A stretch of DNA of 64,000 nucleotides, from positions 434,001 through 498,000 of the forward strand of contig NZ_JAAQYM010000004.1 of NCBI RefSeq assembly GCF_012986595.1, given 5' to 3'. The notes under the pieces were generated by a model. It was not told the DNA's origin, did not search any database, and was given only the letters and a program-made list of their open reading frames with translations. This DNA comes from Pseudomonas koreensis. Lineage in GTDB: Bacteria; Pseudomonadota; Gammaproteobacteria; Pseudomonadales; Pseudomonadaceae. Below, piece by piece: positions 41,935 to 50,270 of this stretch. The first letter of the stretch is position 1; each line of letters opens with the position of its first letter. Made by a program: the position numbers and the translations under genes.

Positions 41935-41950
41935 TGGCACGGTCGCTGCA
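41935..41950 (+). promoter_or_regulatory. Sigma54-type promoter upstream of the 42005 gene
   Basis: TGGCACGGTCGCTGCA matches the -24/-12 consensus (TGGCACG-N4-TTGCA) with one mismatch and the exact GG-N10-GC spacing. It lies 55 bp upstream of the start codon. The remainder of the 306-bp gap (41699-42004) is AT-rich and shows no gene; an upstream activator site could lie there. Confidence 0.55.
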
Positions 41951-42004
41951 ATTCCTTCGGTGACGAGTTGTAACACCATTTTTCATGCCTGGAGCACTAC
42001 AACA

Positions 42005-42946
42005 ATGAATAGATCCTCAGATGGGTTTTATCCTGCCTTCGAAGGAGAGTCGAGCAATGTGTCAGGCGTGTCCTGGGGCGCGATTTTCGCGGGCGCGGCG
42101 GCGGCGGCAGCACTGTCGATGATTTTGGTGCTGCTGGGCTTCGGGCTTGGTTTCTCTGCGGTCTCGCCGTGGGCCGGGGAGGGTATCAGCGCCAAGGGCC
42201 TGGGGATTTCCACGATTGTCTGGCTGGCGGCGACGCAAATCATCGCTTCCGGCCTGGGTGGCTACATCGCCGGTCGCCTGCGGGTGAAATGGGCCAACAT
42301 GCACGGTGATGAAGTGTATTTCCGTGATACTGCCCATGGTTTCCTCGCCTGGTGTGTGGCGACGCTGGTGACCGCGATCCTCGTGGTCGGCTCGGTCAGC
42401 AGCGTGATCAGTGGTGGTGTGCAGGCCGGTGCCAGTGTCGCCGGTGGTGCTGCCAGCGCCATGACGCAGGCCGCCGGTAGTGCAGCCGCCAACACCGACA
42501 GCAACCAGTACGGTTATTTCATCGACAGCCTGTTCCGCGATGACCGTCCAGCGTCCGTCAGTGATGACGCCGCCCACGGTGCCGTAGCGCGGATCTTCGC
42601 CCAGAGCCTGGCCAGCGGCCAACTCAGCCCTGAAGACCGTACCTACCTCGCTCAACTGGTCGCCCAGCGTACCAATCTGAGTCAGGCCGATGCCGAACGT
42701 CGTGTCGACGAAGTCTACGCCCGCACTCAGAAAGCCATCGCCGATGCCAAGGTAAAAGCCCAGCAGGCGGCTGATACCGCTGCGAAAGTCGCTGCATGGA
42801 CTTCGCTGTGGATGTTCATCGCGCTGTTGGCCGGTGCGTTCTTCGCCAGCCTCGCCGCTACGTTTGGCGGTCGTCGCCGGGATGCGGTCGAGTACGTTGA
42901 AGTCGAAACCTACGCCACTACCACCACGCTGCCTCCAGTTCGTTAA
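42005..42946 (+). CDS. Glycine/alanine-rich integral membrane protein of unknown function
   Basis: The 313-residue protein has hydrophobic segments at about residues 22-50, 65-85, 110-135 and 270-295. Between them is a polar, helical region (DERVYART-like repeats of Ala/Gln/Asp; QADAERRVDEVYARTQKAIA) that may be a coiled coil. The N-terminal SWGAIFAGAAAAAALSMIL resembles a conserved Pseudomonas family of membrane proteins without assigned function. A sigma54-type promoter precedes it and a 24-codon membrane microprotein gene follows 15 bp later, in one unit closed by a terminator. Confidence 0.8.
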   Translation: MNRSSDGFYPAFEGESSNVSGVSWGAIFAGAAAAAALSMILVLLGFGLGFSAVSPWAGEGISAKGLGISTIVWLAATQIIASGLGGYIAGRLRVKWANMHGDEVYFRDTAHGFLAWCVATLVTAILVVGSVSSVISGGVQAGASVAGGAASAMTQAAGSAAANTDSNQYGYFIDSLFRDDRPASVSDDAAHGAVARIFAQSLASGQLSPEDRTYLAQLVAQRTNLSQADAERRVDEVYARTQKAIADAKVKAQQAADTAAKVAAWTSLWMFIALLAGAFFASLAATFGGRRRDAVEYVEVETYATTTTLPPVR

Positions 42947-42961
42947 GCAAGGAGATTCACC

Positions 42962-43036
42962 ATGCGCTCTCTACTTCTGTTTTTCCTCGGTGTGCCGATC
43001 CCGATCATCATCCTGATCGCCCTGTTCGTACACTGA
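42962..43036 (+). CDS. 24-residue single-pass membrane microprotein
   Basis: A strong ribosome-binding site (AAGGAG, six bases of spacing) precedes an ATG that opens a 24-codon frame ending TGA. The product starts MRSLLLFFLG, continues with VPIPIIILIALF and ends FVH: one hydrophobic helix with a Pro-x-Pro kink and almost no soluble part. It directly follows the 313-residue membrane protein and precedes the terminator, so it is translated from the same message. A role as a small partner of the larger protein is inferred. Confidence 0.65.
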   Translation: MRSLLLFFLGVPIPIIILIALFVH

Positions 43037-43066
43037 TCCGAATGCTCTATTGAGGCCTATGCCTCG

Positions 43067-43100
43067 GCCGCTTCCACTTCACGGTGGAAGCGGCTTTTTG
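43067..43100 (+). terminator. Intrinsic terminator of the membrane-protein unit
   Basis: A 12-bp stem GCCGCTTCCAC/GTGGAAGCGGC with a small loop is followed by five T. Confidence 0.92.
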
Positions 43101-43199
43101 CTTTCTGCCATTCAATAAATGAAAAACCGGTATCGGCGCGGCCTGGCATGACCGTCAGCCTTCTCCAACTGAGATCGTTGAACAATCCGACCGCTTTCA

Positions 43200-43213
43200 C
43201 TGGCCTGGATCAA
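43200..43213 (+). promoter_or_regulatory. ANR/FNR-like box of the hcn promoter
   Basis: CTGGC-CTGG-ATCAA resembles the degenerate ANR site described for hcnA promoters (one good half-site ATCAA, one weak half). Its centre is about 41 bp before a start point predicted from the -10-like TAACGT at 43236-43241, the spacing expected of a class II ANR activator site. ANR would couple cyanide synthesis to low oxygen. Confidence 0.6.
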
Positions 43214-43255
43214 TATTTCGTCGGGCAACTTCGCCTAACGTAAATGATCCAGGCC
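43202..43255. repeat. 11-bp perfect inverted repeat spanning the hcn promoter
   Basis: GGCCTGGATCA at 43202-43212 is inverted exactly as TGATCCAGGCC at 43245-43255, with the putative -10 between the arms. One arm overlaps the ANR-like box, the other lies at the predicted transcription start. A role in looping or regulator binding is inferred. Confidence 0.6.
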
Positions 43256-43398
43256 TTTGCTGAGGTATGAACTACAGTGCTTCACGCGCATCTTGTTGCG
43301 CTGACGAAGTACCCGCGAGCCCGCCCCGAACCAACAATTAAACGGGCCGCACGGTGTAGAGCAGCAAGGAGCTGACGTAACACTTACCTCTGAACCTT

Positions 43399-43410
43399 TT
43401 CACGGATGAA
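43399..43410 (+). promoter_or_regulatory. RsmA/RsmE binding site over the hcnA Shine-Dalgarno sequence
   Basis: TTCACGGATGAA forms a four-base stem (TTCA/TGAA) with CGGA in the loop, identical in its core to the hcnA site used to define RsmE recognition in Pseudomonas protegens. The GGA is the ribosome-binding site of hcnA (ATG at 43418), so binding blocks translation until Gac-controlled RsmX/Y/Z RNAs titrate the protein. Confidence 0.8.
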
Positions 43411-43417
43411 CATCGTA

Positions 43418-43732
43418 ATGCACTGCCTAGAAAGAACCTTCGATATCCAGCCCCTGACCCAGGCGGATATGACCGTCCACATCAACGGCCAGCCGGTCAC
43501 CGCTGCCATCGGCGAAACCGTGCTCAGCGTTATCCAGTCCCTCGGCGTACGCCAGGTCGCGCGCAATGATCATGACCAGATCAGCGGTGCCTACTGCGGC
43601 ATGGGCGTGTGCCAGTGCTGCCTGGTGAAAATCGACGGCCGCCACAAGCGCCGCGCCTGTCAGACCGTAGTGCGCGATGGCATGCAGATTGAAACCCGGG
43701 TCAACCGCATCGCCGGGCAGGAGGTGGTATGA
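43418..43732 (+). CDS. hcnA: Hydrogen cyanide synthase subunit HcnA
   Basis: The 104-residue subunit carries a plant-type [2Fe-2S] cluster bound by Cys60, Cys65, Cys68 and Cys81 (ISGAYCGMGVCQCCLVKIDG and RRACQ). It acts as the small electron-transfer subunit of membrane-associated HCN synthase, which oxidises glycine to HCN and CO2. The start at 43418 is chosen because the ATG at 43406 overlaps the ribosome-binding GGA and because 104 residues is the known length. The gene is preceded by ANR-like and RsmA/E-like control sites and overlaps hcnB by four bases. Confidence 0.95.
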   Translation: MHCLERTFDIQPLTQADMTVHINGQPVTAAIGETVLSVIQSLGVRQVARNDHDQISGAYCGMGVCQCCLVKIDGRHKRRACQTVVRDGMQIETRVNRIAGQEVV

Positions 43733-45138
43733 GCCAGCAACCGGTGATTGTCGGCGGCGGGCCGGCGGGGATGGCGGCGGCCATCGAACTGGCGCGCCAT
43801 GGTGTGCGCTGCACCTTGCTCGAAGAGGCTTCACGCCTCGGCGGCGTGGTCTATCGCGGGCCGCTGCGTGACGGCGTGCAACTGGATTACCTGGGGCCGC
43901 GCTATTGCGAAGCCCTGAGCGCACTGCACGGTGATTTTCAGGAGCAATCGGGGCTGATCGATGTGCGCCTCAACCACCGCGTGGTCGGCGCCGAAGGCAC
44001 CCGCGCGCTGGTGGTGCTGGACGGCGACGAGCAACTGCACGAAATCCATTATCCGCAATTGCTGTTGGCCGCCGGTTGCCATGAGCGCAGCGTGCCGTTC
44101 CCCGGCTGGACACTGCCGGGGGTGATGATGCTCGGCGGCCTGCAACTGCAAATCAAAAGTGGCGTGGTCAAGCCGCAGGGGCCGGTGATCATCGCCGGCA
44201 CCGGGCCGTTGCTGCCGTTGGTGGCGACTCAGTTGCACGCTTCCGGGGTCAAGGTCGCGGGCGTGTATGAAGCCTGTGCGTTCGGCAAGATCGCCCGGGA
44301 AAGCCTGGCACTGCTGAACAAGCCGCAGCTGTTCCTCGACGGCCTGAGCATGCTCGCTTACCTGAAACTGCACGGTATCGCGATGAACTACGGCTGGGGC
44401 GTGGTTGAAGCCCACGGCGACGGCGAGCTGAAAAGCGTCACCGTGGCCCCGTACTCCGCCACCTGGGAGCCGGACCTGACCCGCATCGAACGCTTCGAAG
44501 CGCAGACCCTGGCCGTCGGCTACGGCTTTATTCCACGGACCCAACTCAGCCAGCAAATGGGCCTGGATCACGGCTTCAGTGACGACGGTTACCTGCGCGC
44601 CAATTCGAACACCTGGCAGCAAAGCAACGAGCCGCACGTGCACCTGGCCGGCGACATGGGCGGGATTCGCGGCGGTGAAGCGGCGATGCTCGCCGGCAAG
44701 ATCGCCGCGACCTCGATCCTGCTGCAACGCGGGATTATCGAGGAGGATCTGGCGCGGGTGCGTCGCGACCGCTTCCTGAGCAAACTGAAAACCATCGTGC
44801 GCTTCCGTGCCGCGGTGGACCGCTACACCGAGCGCGGGGTCGGCCAGACCGCTTTGCCGGCGGCTGACACAGTGATCTGCCGCTGCGAACACGCGACCCG
44901 CGCCGACATTGATCGGGCGCTGGAGCAGGGCGTGCAAGACATCGCTAGCCTGAAGATGCGCACCCGGGTGAGCATGGGCGATTGTCAGGGGCGGATGTGC
45001 GTCGGCTATTGCAGCGATCGTCTGCGCCAGGCCACCGGACGCAAGGACGTCGGCTGGTTGCGCCCGCGCTTCCCGATCGATCCGATTCCTTTTTCCGCGT
45101 TCCAGTCCGTCGGCACGGAGGCCACTTCCCATGAGTAA
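43729..45138 (+). CDS. hcnB: Hydrogen cyanide synthase subunit HcnB
   Basis: The 469-residue flavoprotein subunit has an N-terminal FAD site (VIVGGGPAGMAAAIELA), the CHERSVPFPGWTLPGVMMLGG region and a C-terminal cysteine-rich domain (VICRCEHATRADI, then GDCQGRMCVGYC) like that of opine and sarcosine dehydrogenase subunits, which probably binds another iron-sulfur centre. Together with HcnA and HcnC it oxidises glycine to cyanide at the inner membrane. Its start overlaps the hcnA stop and its end overlaps the hcnC start by eight bases. Confidence 0.96.
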   Translation: MSQQPVIVGGGPAGMAAAIELARHGVRCTLLEEASRLGGVVYRGPLRDGVQLDYLGPRYCEALSALHGDFQEQSGLIDVRLNHRVVGAEGTRALVVLDGDEQLHEIHYPQLLLAAGCHERSVPFPGWTLPGVMMLGGLQLQIKSGVVKPQGPVIIAGTGPLLPLVATQLHASGVKVAGVYEACAFGKIARESLALLNKPQLFLDGLSMLAYLKLHGIAMNYGWGVVEAHGDGELKSVTVAPYSATWEPDLTRIERFEAQTLAVGYGFIPRTQLSQQMGLDHGFSDDGYLRANSNTWQQSNEPHVHLAGDMGGIRGGEAAMLAGKIAATSILLQRGIIEEDLARVRRDRFLSKLKTIVRFRAAVDRYTERGVGQTALPAADTVICRCEHATRADIDRALEQGVQDIASLKMRTRVSMGDCQGRMCVGYCSDRLRQATGRKDVGWLRPRFPIDPIPFSAFQSVGTEATSHE

Positions 45139-46390
45139 GTTCTATGACGTGATCATTGCCGGCGGCGGCGTGATCGGCGCGTCCTGCGCCTATCAATTGT
45201 CCAAGCGCCAAGGTCTGAAGGTCGCGCTGATCGATGCCAAGCGCCCGGGCAACGCCACCCGCGCTTCGGCCGGCGGCTTGTGGGCCATCGGCGAGTCGGT
45301 GGGGCTGGGCTGCGGGGTGATTTTCTTCCGCATGATGTCGGCCAACCGCAAGCGCGCAACCCAGGGCGCGGCGGTGGCGGTGGACGCCAGCACGCCGCAC
45401 ATCCTGCCGGAGTCGTTTTTCGATTTCGCCTTGCAGTCCAACGCGCTGTACCCGGCATTGCACCGTGAGCTGAAAAACAACCACGGCATGGATTTCAAGT
45501 TCGAAAAGACCGGGCTGAAGTTCGTCATTTATGACGACGAAGACCGGCTCTACGCCGAGCACATCGTCAGCTGCATTCCGCACCTGGCCGACCAGGTGCG
45601 CTGGCTCGATCAGGCGGCGCTGCGCGCAGCCGAGCCGAGCGTCAGCCACGAGGCCCGGGGTGCCCTGGAGTTTCTCTGCGATCACCAGGTCAGCCCGTTC
45701 CGCCTCGCCGATGCCTACATGGAAGGCGCGCGGCAAAATGGCGTGGACATCTTCGTCAACACCAACGTCACCGGGGTGTTGCACCACGGCAGCCGCGTCA
45801 CCGGCGTGCAGACGGCCGAGCAGGGCGTGTTCCACTGCAAGACCCTGATCAACGCCGCCGGTGCCTGGGCGGCAGACTTGAGCGAGTGGGCCACCGGTGT
45901 GCGCATTCCGGTGAAACCGGTCAAGGGCCAGATCCTGCTGACCGAACGCATGCCGAAAATCCTCAACGGCTGCCTGACCACCAGCGACTGCTACGTGGCG
46001 CAAAAGGACAACGGCGAGATCCTGATCGGCAGCACCACCGAAGACAAAGGCTTCGACGTCACCACCACCTACCCGGAAATCGCCGGGCTGGTGCAGGGCG
46101 CGGTGCGCTGTCTGCCGGAACTCAAGGACGTCAACCTCAAACGCACCTGGGCCGGTCTGCGTCCGGGCTCGCCGGATGAGCTGCCGATTCTCGGGCCAAT
46201 GCGTGGTGTAGAGGGTTACCTGAATGCCTGCGGCCACTTCCGCACCGGCATCCTGACCTCGGCGATTACCGGGGTGCTGCTGGACAAACTGGTCAACCAG
46301 GAAGCGCTGCCGCTGGACATCACACCGTTCCTGGCGGACCGGTTTGAGACTGTACCGGTCAAGCAAGAGCGTGAATTAGAGCTGGCCTGA
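45131..46390 (+). CDS. hcnC: Hydrogen cyanide synthase subunit HcnC
   Basis: The 419-residue subunit is a DAO-type FAD oxidoreductase, with the dinucleotide motif IIAGGGVIGASCAYQLSKR at the N-terminus, ATRASAGGLWAIGESVG near residue 42 and the C-terminal GLRPGSPDELPILGP loop. It probably performs the glycine oxidation step of HCN synthase with electrons passing through HcnB and HcnA to the respiratory chain. It is the last gene of the hcn operon, translationally coupled to hcnB. Confidence 0.96.
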   Translation: MSKFYDVIIAGGGVIGASCAYQLSKRQGLKVALIDAKRPGNATRASAGGLWAIGESVGLGCGVIFFRMMSANRKRATQGAAVAVDASTPHILPESFFDFALQSNALYPALHRELKNNHGMDFKFEKTGLKFVIYDDEDRLYAEHIVSCIPHLADQVRWLDQAALRAAEPSVSHEARGALEFLCDHQVSPFRLADAYMEGARQNGVDIFVNTNVTGVLHHGSRVTGVQTAEQGVFHCKTLINAAGAWAADLSEWATGVRIPVKPVKGQILLTERMPKILNGCLTTSDCYVAQKDNGEILIGSTTEDKGFDVTTTYPEIAGLVQGAVRCLPELKDVNLKRTWAGLRPGSPDELPILGPMRGVEGYLNACGHFRTGILTSAITGVLLDKLVNQEALPLDITPFLADRFETVPVKQERELELA

Positions 46391-46422
46391 TCCCAGTGAT
46401 ATTGATGTTGAATGTGCAGGCC

Positions 46423-46500
46423 TCTTCGCTGGCAAGCCAGCTCCCACAGGGTTTTCGGTCGTTCACAAAACCTGTGGGAGCGGGCTTGCCCGCGAAAGCG
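46423..46500. repeat. REP palindrome pair, family B variant
   Basis: TTCGCTGGCAAGCCAGCTCC and the facing GTGGGAGCGGGCTTGCCCGC differ in loop sequence but share the family B ends (CCCACAGG/CCTGTGGG). It separates hcnC from the convergent antiporter gene. Confidence 0.8.
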
Positions 46501-46540
46501 TCAGTGCTGTAGGCCTGAAGCTTGGATCTGCGCAAGGAGA

Positions 46541-48349
46541 TCAGGCCTTGCGCGCTTCCTCTTCCAGTTGATCCGATTCAAACAACCGCGCCAATTCCGC
46601 CCGGGCTTCCTGGGCGGTCTGCAGGACTTTCGCCGCGTCATCGTAGACCGCGTGCTGCGCTTCCAGCACCTGTTCGTCGTGGTGCTTGAAACGCTTGATG
46701 CGCGCATCGGCCTGGGCCTGGGTCAAGCCCAGACCCACCAGGGTGCGGCGGCTCATTTCCAGGCTCGAGTAATAGGTCTCACGAATCGGCTCGGCGCCGA
46801 CATCAATCAAGCGGTGCACGTGCTGCCGGTTACGGGCCCGGGCGATGATCTTCATGTGCGGATACAGTTTGCGCACGATCTCGGCGGTCTTGATGTTGGT
46901 CTCCGGATCGTCGGTGGCGATGACGAAGTATTCCGCCTCGCCGACCTTGGCCGCATGGAGGATCTCGGGGCGCATCGGGTCGCCGTAAAACACCGGCACG
47001 CCGCCGAAGCTGCGCGACAGTTCAATGGTTTCCACCGATGTGTCGAGCGCCACGAACTTGATGTTCTGCGCCCGCAGAATCCGCGCCACGATCTGGCCCA
47101 TCCGGCCCATGCCGGCGATCACCACACGCGGTGCCTCGGTGTCGATTTCGCGGAATTTCTCCGGCACTTCCACAGGCTGCACTTTCGGGCTGACCAGCCG
47201 CGCGCAGATCAACAGCAGCAACGGTGTGAGCGCCATCGACAGGGTGATGGTCAGCACCAGCAGGTCATACAGGCGCGGTTCGAACAGGCCCTGATCCCGA
47301 CCGATCTTGAACACCACAAAGGCAAACTCACCACCGGCCGCGAGGACGATGCCCAGACGGATCGCACTGACCTTGCTTAGTCCGCCGGCCAGACGCCCGA
47401 CCACAAACAGCAGCGGTAACTTCAGGCCGATCAACAGCAGGGTCAGGCCGAGCACGGTGATCGGTGCACTGAGCAGCAGGCTGAGGTTCGCGCCCATGCC
47501 GACGCTGATAAAAAACAGCCCGAGCAGCAGGCCTTTGAACGGCTCGATCTGCGCTTCCAGTTCATGGCGATATTCTGAATCCGCCAGCAGCAGGCCGGCG
47601 AGGAAGGCCCCGAGCGCCATCGACACGCCGACCAGATCCATCAACCACGCCGTGCCGATCACCACCAGCAGCGCGGTGGCGGTGGACACTTCCGGCAGAC
47701 CGGTTTTCGCCACCACGCGGAACACCGGACGCAACAGATAACGCCCGCCGACTACCACCACGGCGATCCCGCCGAGCACCTGCAAACCATGATTCAGGCT
47801 TCCGGTGCTGCTGGTGTCGTGGCCACCGCCGGCGAGCATCGGTACCAGCGCAATCAACGGGATCGCCGCGATGTCCTGAAACAGCAGAATCGCAAACGCC
47901 AGCCGCCCGTGAGGGCTGGTCAGTTCCTTGCGCTCGGCCAGGCTTTGCAGGCCGAATGCCGTCGAGGACAACGCCAGACCCAGGCCGAGCACGATCGCAC
48001 TGTTGAGCGGCTGACCGAACGCATACAACGCCAGCACACCGATCACCGCAGCGGTCAGCAGCACCTGCGCCAGGCCGACGCCGAACACCGATCTGCGCAT
48101 CACCCACAAGCGGCGTGGCGACAGTTCCAGGCCAATGATGAACAGCAGCAACACCACACCGAGTTCCGAGATGTGCGCAACGCTTTGCGGATTGCCGATC
48201 AGGCCGAGCACCGACGGGCCGATGATCACCCCCGCCAGCAGATAACCGAGCACCGCGCCCAATTGCAGACGTTTGGCCAATGGCACGGTGAGCACGGCCG
48301 CGAAGAGAAACACGACAGCGGCTTGTAACAGGTTGCCTTCATGGGGCAT
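46541..48349 (-). CDS. CPA2-family monovalent cation:H+ antiporter (KefB/KefC type)
   Basis: The 602-residue protein has about twelve membrane helices (opening MPHEGNLLQAAVVFLFAAV, with GYLLAGVIIGPSVLGLI and FIIGLELSPRRLW) and a cytosolic TrkA-N/RCK domain from about residue 400 (RVVIAGMGRMGQIVARILRA, with an NAD-type nucleotide site). This architecture is that of KefB/KefC glutathione-gated potassium efflux systems that protect from electrophiles; HcnC next door is not functionally linked. The start at 48349 follows from the first membrane helix; the frame is open upstream into a REP element. Confidence 0.9.
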   Translation of the reverse strand: MPHEGNLLQAAVVFLFAAVLTVPLAKRLQLGAVLGYLLAGVIIGPSVLGLIGNPQSVAHISELGVVLLLFIIGLELSPRRLWVMRRSVFGVGLAQVLLTAAVIGVLALYAFGQPLNSAIVLGLGLALSSTAFGLQSLAERKELTSPHGRLAFAILLFQDIAAIPLIALVPMLAGGGHDTSSTGSLNHGLQVLGGIAVVVVGGRYLLRPVFRVVAKTGLPEVSTATALLVVIGTAWLMDLVGVSMALGAFLAGLLLADSEYRHELEAQIEPFKGLLLGLFFISVGMGANLSLLLSAPITVLGLTLLLIGLKLPLLFVVGRLAGGLSKVSAIRLGIVLAAGGEFAFVVFKIGRDQGLFEPRLYDLLVLTITLSMALTPLLLLICARLVSPKVQPVEVPEKFREIDTEAPRVVIAGMGRMGQIVARILRAQNIKFVALDTSVETIELSRSFGGVPVFYGDPMRPEILHAAKVGEAEYFVIATDDPETNIKTAEIVRKLYPHMKIIARARNRQHVHRLIDVGAEPIRETYYSSLEMSRRTLVGLGLTQAQADARIKRFKHHDEQVLEAQHAVYDDAAKVLQTAQEARAELARLFESDQLEEEARKA

Positions 48350-48425
48350 CGGGAAACTCCTGACAGCGGTACGGCGGGGGTGACAAGGATAAAGGCTGAA
48401 TCGATTCAAGATCCACCGAAGATCC

Positions 48426-48508
48426 CCTGTAGGAGCTGCCGCAGGCTGCGATTTTTTGATCTTGATTCCGCAGATCAAAAGATCGCAGCCTGCGGCAGCT
48501 CCTACAGG
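48426..48508. repeat. REP palindrome pair, family A
   Basis: CCTGTAGGAGCTGCCGCAGG and its exact inverse CCTGCGGCAGCTCCTACAGG frame a TTGATCT-like centre. It lies between the divergent antiporter and LysR genes, an unusual place for this family, which otherwise follows gene ends. Confidence 0.9.
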
Positions 48509-48586
48509 GTTCAGTGTAAGTCTGTAATAATTTGCATCAGTTGGTTACATTGATAGTCTTCGCGAATCAATCTTTTCGAGTCCGCC

Positions 48587-49501
48587 ATGGCCATCAACTT
48601 CGACCTCAACGACCTGCAAGCTTTTCGCGCCGTGGTCGAGCAGGGCAGTTTCCGCAAGGCCGCCGACACCGTGCGCCTGTCGCAACCGGCCCTGAGCCGA
48701 CGAATCGAAAAACTCGAGGACGCACTCGGCGTGAAGCTGTTCGAACGCACCACGCGCAAGGTCAGCCTGACCCAGGCCGGACGCGGATTCATGCCCAGCG
48801 TCGAGCGCTTGCTCGATGACCTGGACGTGGCGCTGCTGGGCATCAGCGAAGTCGCCTCGACCCGAATGGGCCACGTCACCGTTGCCTGTGTGCCGTCGGC
48901 GGCGTACTACTTCATGCCGCGGGTGGTGGCGCGCTATCACCAGCAGTTTCCGCGAATCAAAGTCAAAGTCCTCGATTCCAGCGCCCACGATGTGCTCAGC
49001 GCGGTGGTCAATGGCGAGGCGGATTTCGGTTTGAGCTTCATGGGCACGCAGGATGCCAAAGTCGACTTTGAGCCGCTTGTGCAGGAGTGCTACGTCGTCG
49101 CGTGCCGGCGCGATCATCCGCTGGCCGGCCGCAGCAGTGTGAGCTGGGACGAGTTCTACCGGCAGGACTACATCTCGCTGGACAAGACCTCGGGCAACCG
49201 TTTCCTCCTCGATCAGGCCTTGAGCAGTGTGGTGCCGCAGCGCCCGAGCATCTGCGAGACGCGGCATGTAACGACGATGATTGGTCTGGTGGAAGCGGGG
49301 TTGGGCGTGGCGGCCGTGCCGCTGATGGCGATGCCGGGGCCGGATCATCCGATCCTGACGCGGGTGCCGCTGACTGATCCGCAAGTGATGCGCAGTGTCG
49401 GCATCATCAAGCGCCGGGGTCGCACGTTGACCCCGGCGGCATTGGAACTGGAGCGGCTGGTGGTGGAAATGAAAGTCCAGCCGCCAGCGATCAGCGCTTG
49501 A
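48587..49501 (+). CDS. LysR-family transcriptional regulator
   Basis: The 304-residue regulator has the N-terminal LysR helix-turn-helix (LQAFRAVVEQGSFRKAADTV, then SQPALSRRIEKLEDALGVKLF) and the two-lobed substrate-binding domain with the VRDFDFGLSF-like strand FGLSFMGTQDAKV. The adjacent MFS transporter and binding protein, convergent with it, suggest control of uptake of an organic acid, as in tricarballylate and citrate systems. Its 3' end overlaps that of the binding-protein gene by 11 bp. Confidence 0.9.
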   Translation: MAINFDLNDLQAFRAVVEQGSFRKAADTVRLSQPALSRRIEKLEDALGVKLFERTTRKVSLTQAGRGFMPSVERLLDDLDVALLGISEVASTRMGHVTVACVPSAAYYFMPRVVARYHQQFPRIKVKVLDSSAHDVLSAVVNGEADFGLSFMGTQDAKVDFEPLVQECYVVACRRDHPLAGRSSVSWDEFYRQDYISLDKTSGNRFLLDQALSSVVPQRPSICETRHVTTMIGLVEAGLGVAAVPLMAMPGPDHPILTRVPLTDPQVMRSVGIIKRRGRTLTPAALELERLVVEMKVQPPAISA

Positions 49502-50258
49502 CCGAATCCAGCCCGGTGGCTTGCACGTCAGCCTGGGCGGCGGGGGCGGCGAGGTAGTCGAGCAAGGCCTTGGCCTCTTTTGGATGCTGCGCGCCGACCG
49601 GAATGCCGGCGGCGAAGCGCGTCACCGACTGCACCGACTCCGGAATCTTGCCGACAAACGTCACCCCCGGCACGGGTAGCAATTCGCTGACCTGCTGGAA
49701 GCCCAGTTGATAATCGCCAGTGGCAACCACCGAGCCGACCGGGATTTTCGGGATCATCTTCGCTTTCGGTTTCAGTTGATCTTCGACGTTGAGTTTCTTG
49801 AACAACTCCTTCTCGATGTACACGCCGCTGGCGCTGTCGGAGTAGGCCACCGATTGTGCGTCGAGCAGGGTTTTCTTCAGGCTTTCGACGCTGCTGATGT
49901 CCGGTTTCGGCGCGCCTTCACGCACCACCAGGCCGATCCGCGAGTCTGCCAACTCGACCCGCGAAGCCGGGTCGACTTTGCCTTGCTTGATCAGATCGTC
50001 GAGGGCGTAGCCGACCATGATCACCACGTCGGCGTGTTCACCGCGGGCGAGGCGGTTGGGGATCGCCTCCGGGGCTTTGCCCATCGACGGGCCGAGTTGG
50101 GTGTCGAGGGTGTTGCCGGTGGCCGCCGCGAATTTCGGGCCGAGGATTTTGTACGCGGCGGTAAAGCCGCCCGACGTCATCACGTTCAGCTGTTCAGCAT
50201 GTGCCAGGGCGCTGAACGCGAAGAGGGCGACGGCGCTGAGGTTGATCAGTTTTTTCAA
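49491..50258 (-). CDS. Periplasmic ModA-like substrate-binding protein
   Basis: The 255-residue precursor has a signal peptide ending near AHA-E (residue 21) and a type II periplasmic-binding fold of the ModA/molybdate-like family: NVMTSGGFTAAYKILGPKFA, then HADVVIMVGYALDDLIKQGKV and the GIPVGAQHP hinge. The ligand is unlikely to be molybdate, since no ABC genes are nearby and it is in one operon, 12 bp downstream, with an MFS transporter. A ligand relay to that transporter, or a sensing role, is inferred. Confidence 0.85.
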   Translation of the reverse strand: MKKLINLSAVALFAFSALAHAEQLNVMTSGGFTAAYKILGPKFAAATGNTLDTQLGPSMGKAPEAIPNRLARGEHADVVIMVGYALDDLIKQGKVDPASRVELADSRIGLVVREGAPKPDISSVESLKKTLLDAQSVAYSDSASGVYIEKELFKKLNVEDQLKPKAKMIPKIPVGSVVATGDYQLGFQQVSELLPVPGVTFVGKIPESVQSVTRFAAGIPVGAQHPKEAKALLDYLAAPAAQADVQATGLDSVKR

Positions 50259-50270
50259 GGTGATTGCTCC

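Noticed and set aside
43406..43417. Upstream ATG as hcnA start
   Set aside because: It overlaps the GGA of the ribosome-binding site and Rsm hairpin; the ATG at 43418 gives the known HcnA length.
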